DNA of 64,000 nt, from positions 1 to 64,000 of the forward strand of contig NZ_NGFO01000002.1 of the NCBI RefSeq assembly GCF_002149015.1, in the 5' to 3' direction. Of the stretch, positions 61,266 to 64,000 are shown piece by piece (position 1 is the stretch's first letter; every line of letters starts with the position of its first letter). The stretch is from Gordonia lacunae (lineage in GTDB: Bacteria; Actinomycetota; Actinomycetes; Mycobacteriales; Mycobacteriaceae). A program made the translations under genes and the position numbers. The notes below the pieces were generated by a model. The model made no database searches and had not been told where the DNA came from. It worked only from the letters and a program-made list of their open reading frames with translations.

Positions 61266-62419
61266 CGACCACCTCCTCGCCGCGGTCCTCGGTGACCGCC
61301 GACGAGCTCGATGATCTCCGGGCCGACGTCCGCGGATTCCTCCGCGACGAGATCGACGGTGGCCGCATCGTCCCCGATGTCGACAGCTGGATGACCGGAT
61401 TCGATCCCGGTTTCAGTAGCCGTCTGGGCCGGCGTGGGTGGGTCGGCATGACCGTGCCGACCGAGTACGGCGGCCACGGCCGGACCCCGGTCGAGCGGTT
61501 CGTGGTCACCGAGGAGTTGCTCGCGCACGGGGCACCGGTGGCCGCCCACTGGATCGCCGACCGTCAGATGGCACCGGGCATCCTCGCGAACGGAACAGAC
61601 GAGCAGAAGCGGCGATACCTGCCCGGGATCGCCGCCGGCACCATCTTTTTCGCCATCGGTATGAGTGAGCCCGACGCCGGTTCCGATTTGGCTGCCGTAC
61701 GCACGCGCGCCGTCGACAACGGAGACACCTGGACGATCAGCGGCACCAAGGTCTGGACCACCGGTGCCCACCTCGCGCACGCGATGGTGCTGCTGGCACG
61801 CACCGACGGCGTTCCCGATGACCGCCACAAGGGGCTGTCCCAGCTGGTTGTCGACCTGCCCCACCCGGACATCGAGATCCGGCCCATCCGGAGCATCGAC
61901 GGACAGGCGCATTTCAACGAGGTCATCTTCCACGACGCGGTCGTCGACAAGTCGGCGCTGCTCGGTGAGCGCGGCCGCGGCTGGGCCCAGGTCATGGGCG
62001 AACTCGCCTTCGAGCGTTCCGGACCGGAGCGGTACCTGAGCACGATGCCCCTGCTCCGCGCCTGGGCCGGCCAACTGCGTGCACATGGCGCGACACCCGA
62101 GCAACGCACGACACTCGGAACGCTCACCGCGGTGGCGTGGGCACTGCGCGGAATGTCGCTCCAGGTGGCCGACGAGCTGTCCGCGGGGGGCAAACCGGAT
62201 GTCCTCGCGGCGATGGTCAAGGATCTGGGCTCCACCTTCGAGGGCGATCTGGTCAACGCGATCCGCAGCTCCTCCGGGACCATCGCCCGCCGTGACGGAG
62301 GTACTCCGATCGAGCGCCTCCTCGCGCAAAGTGTGCTGCACACACCGGCTTTCACCCTGCGGGGCGGAACAAACGAGATCTTGCGCGGAATCGTCGCGCG
62401 TGGATTGGGGATCCGATGA
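61262..62419 (+). CDS. acyl-CoA dehydrogenase, subunit with catalytic Glu
   Basis: 385 residues from a GTG overlapping the crotonase stop. GMSEPDAGSDLAAVRTRA in the middle domain and GGTNEILRGIVARGLG at the end, with Glu372 as likely base. The N-terminal domain is normal (VGMTVPTEYGGHG). It pairs with the next gene, which has a partner-type sequence, as in the heterotetrameric FadE enzymes of steroid side-chain and ring degradation. The substrate is unknown. Confidence 0.87.
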   Translation: MTTTSSPRSSVTADELDDLRADVRGFLRDEIDGGRIVPDVDSWMTGFDPGFSSRLGRRGWVGMTVPTEYGGHGRTPVERFVVTEELLAHGAPVAAHWIADRQMAPGILANGTDEQKRRYLPGIAAGTIFFAIGMSEPDAGSDLAAVRTRAVDNGDTWTISGTKVWTTGAHLAHAMVLLARTDGVPDDRHKGLSQLVVDLPHPDIEIRPIRSIDGQAHFNEVIFHDAVVDKSALLGERGRGWAQVMGELAFERSGPERYLSTMPLLRAWAGQLRAHGATPEQRTTLGTLTAVAWALRGMSLQVADELSAGGKPDVLAAMVKDLGSTFEGDLVNAIRSSSGTIARRDGGTPIERLLAQSVLHTPAFTLRGGTNEILRGIVARGLGIR

Positions 62420-63513
62420 GCGACCTGGCCGATGAGTTGATCGCGGCGACCCGCTCGATGCTGGACCGCATCGACATCGACACCGAGACCCCCGCTCAGG
62501 GGATGTCGGACGCACTCTGGTCCGCGCTGGTCGAGGCGGGCTTCACCTCGGTGGACGTCCCGGCCGAGGCCGGCGGCCACGGATGCGACACCGCCGACGC
62601 GATCGCGGTGCTGTCCACGGTCATCGGGAGCGGCGCACTCGTCCCGTTCATCGAACACGCGATGCTCGCCGCGTGGCTGTCCGGCACAGTCGGACAGGAT
62701 CTCGGCCCGGGCACTGCGACGATCGGCATGGCGGACGCCGGATTCGTCGTCGACGAATCCTTCGAGCCGTCGCGCGTGACCGGCACCGTCCGTGACGTCG
62801 TGCACGTGTCCGTGGCGTCGTCGCTCGTCATCCTCCTCCCCGAGACCGAGAACTCCGGCGCCCGCGTGGCGACCATCTCGCCGGCCCACGACGGCGTGTC
62901 TGTCACCGCGGGCACCGATCTGCTGGGCGCATCGATCGGCACCGTCACCCTGGACTCTGTCCCGGCGACCACTGCGGACTGCCCGGTCACCGCCGGCGAC
63001 CTGAGGCAACGCGGTGCGCTCGTCTACGCCGCTGCGTTGGCGGCCGCCGCCGGAACGGTCCGCGACCGGAGCGTGCACTACGCCTCCGAGCGGACCCAGT
63101 TCGGCAGGCCGCTGACCAAGTTCCAGGCGATCCAGCAGCGACTCGCCTCGATGGCCGCGTCGACGACCATGATGGAGATCGCGTGCCGCCGGGCCGCGGC
63201 GGCGTCGAGTACTCCATGGGCAGCGCGGGGCGCCACTGCAGCAGCGAAAGTCGTCACGTCGCTCTACAGCCACGAGGTCGCCGCGGCGGGCCATCAGATC
63301 CACGGCGCCATCGGCTTCACCTCCGAGCATCCGCTCGGACGCTCGACCACGGCGTTGTGGGCGTGGCGCGATCGCTACGGCACCGAGCGGGAGTGGGCGG
63401 ACGTGATCGCCTCGGACATCCTGGATGCCGGGTCCGATCCCTGGGACCTGATCACGGGCACCGCAACGACTTCGGGCATCGAACCCCTATCGACAGAACG
63501 GACTTCCCAGTGA
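62416..63513 (+). CDS. acyl-CoA dehydrogenase-like partner subunit
   Basis: 365 residues; ATG overlaps the previous stop. It has the flavin motif SERTQFGRPLTKFQAIQQRLA and HQIHGAIGFTSEHPLGRSTTALW in the C-terminal domain but no GTNE glutamate. This complements the previous FadE. The middle domain is shortened and diverged. It overlaps the start of the CaiB-type gene by four bases. Confidence 0.82.
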   Translation: MSDLADELIAATRSMLDRIDIDTETPAQGMSDALWSALVEAGFTSVDVPAEAGGHGCDTADAIAVLSTVIGSGALVPFIEHAMLAAWLSGTVGQDLGPGTATIGMADAGFVVDESFEPSRVTGTVRDVVHVSVASSLVILLPETENSGARVATISPAHDGVSVTAGTDLLGASIGTVTLDSVPATTADCPVTAGDLRQRGALVYAAALAAAAGTVRDRSVHYASERTQFGRPLTKFQAIQQRLASMAASTTMMEIACRRAAAASSTPWAARGATAAAKVVTSLYSHEVAAAGHQIHGAIGFTSEHPLGRSTTALWAWRDRYGTEREWADVIASDILDAGSDPWDLITGTATTSGIEPLSTERTSQ

Positions 63514-64000
63514 GCACGACGATTTCGGTCGGCGACGACACCGCACCCGACCCGACGCCCGCGGTGAACCCGCGGGCGGCCTGGCGGGCCGCCGACTCCG
63601 CGGAGGGCAACGGCGTACTGACCGGTGTGCGCGTTCTCGATCTGAGCCGGGTGCTCGCCGGGCCCTACTGCGCACAGACCCTCGCCGACCACGGTGCCGA
63701 GGTGATCAAGGTCGAGGCCCCGAGCGGGGACGAGACCCGTGGCTGGGGACCGCCGTTCGTCGACGACGACACCAGCAGCGCGTACTACAACAGCCTGAAC
63801 CACAGCAAAGAGAACATCTGCCTGGATCTGCGGACCGACGAGGGACGCGCGGTCCTCGCCGACCTTCTCGCGGGAGCCGACGTGGTGATCGAGAACTTCA
63901 AGGCGGGCACGATGGCCCGCTGGGGCTTCGATTACGAGACGGTCCTCGCCGAACGGCATCCCGGGTTGGTGTATTGCCGCATCACCGGCTTCGGTGTGGA
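63510..64000 (+). CDS. CaiB/BaiF-type CoA-transferase, N-terminal part (cut by window end)
   Basis: The frame opens at a GTG sharing GTGA with the previous stop and continues to the last base, about 163 codons. TGVRVLDLSRVLAGPYCAQTL, then HGAEVIKVEAPSGDETRGWGPP and NHSKENICLDLRTDEGR are the classic opening of family III CoA-transferases. They move CoA between carboxylic acids. The catalytic Asp normally follows a little later and is outside the window. Placed after FadE genes, it probably activates the acid that this operon oxidises. Confidence 0.88.
   Translation, partial: MSTTISVGDDTAPDPTPAVNPRAAWRAADSAEGNGVLTGVRVLDLSRVLAGPYCAQTLADHGAEVIKVEAPSGDETRGWGPPFVDDDTSSAYYNSLNHSKENICLDLRTDEGRAVLADLLAGADVVIENFKAGTMARWGFDYETVLAERHPGLVYCRITGFGV

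Overview
The window is a GC-rich actinobacterial chromosome segment, most likely from Gordonia or a close relative such as Rhodococcus (order Mycobacteriales). The basis is the set of steroid ring-degradation genes (kshA, kshB, hsaA, hsaB, hsaC, hsaD, hsaE, hsaF, hsaG, kstD), KstR-type operators, a DUF222/13E12-type HNH protein, a likely MtrA box before an NlpC/P60 hydrolase, and a mycofactocin-type SDR. No rRNA, tRNA, CRISPR array, insertion sequence or phage gene was recognised. Gene assignments rest on motif reading and remembered family features, not on database searches.

Region 1 (about 1-6 kb): the end of an IclR-like regulator, a small secreted protein, a broken DHFR-like gene abutting a palindromic repeat, then an operon of a crotonase-fold protein and three acyl-CoA dehydrogenases behind a perfect KstR2-type box. 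Region 2 (6-16 kb): a minus-strand operon hsaA-hsaC-hsaB-DUF1214-like-SDR-sulfotransferase (with a repeat between hsaA and hsaC), diverging from kshA and a small Cys-rich partner gene; KstR boxes lie between the two units. Region 3 (15-20.7 kb) is housekeeping or accessory: NlpC/P60, membrane protein, double-glyoxalase protein, HNH protein, TDT transporter with a divergent LysR.

Region 4 (20.7-33.4 kb): a minus-strand module of FAD-dehydrogenase, duplicated alpha/beta-barrel protein, SDR, LLM oxidoreductase and SnoaL-like protein; the hsaE-hsaG-hsaF operon with a perfect KstR box; and a branched-chain-type ABC importer in which two permeases and one ATPase are fused into one 938-residue polypeptide.

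Region 5 (33.6-60.3 kb) is a second steroid cluster: a 3-alpha-hydroxysteroid-dehydrogenase-like SDR, an OYE-like reductase, TetR, PadR and two IclR regulators, Dabb-barrel proteins, hsaD, a second hsaB with a second small Cys-rich protein, a second kshA/hsaA/hsaC set, kshB, two KstDs, two Baeyer-Villiger monooxygenases, an HGGG-type esterase and several SDRs. Region 6 (60.4-64 kb) is a crotonase/acyl-CoA dehydrogenase/CaiB operon cut by the window end.

Together these genes could take up a steroid, oxidise its hydroxyls, desaturate and 9-alpha-hydroxylate the nucleus, cleave ring A and convert the C5 fragment to pyruvate and acyl-CoA, with BVMO plus esterase acting on a side chain or ring D. 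The main new observation is a shared 15-bp palindrome, TCCC-N7-GGGA (six perfect, seven one-mismatch copies), in promoter regions from 25 to 60 kb. It seems to mark a regulon separate from the KstR-box genes and may be read by one of the local IclR proteins.
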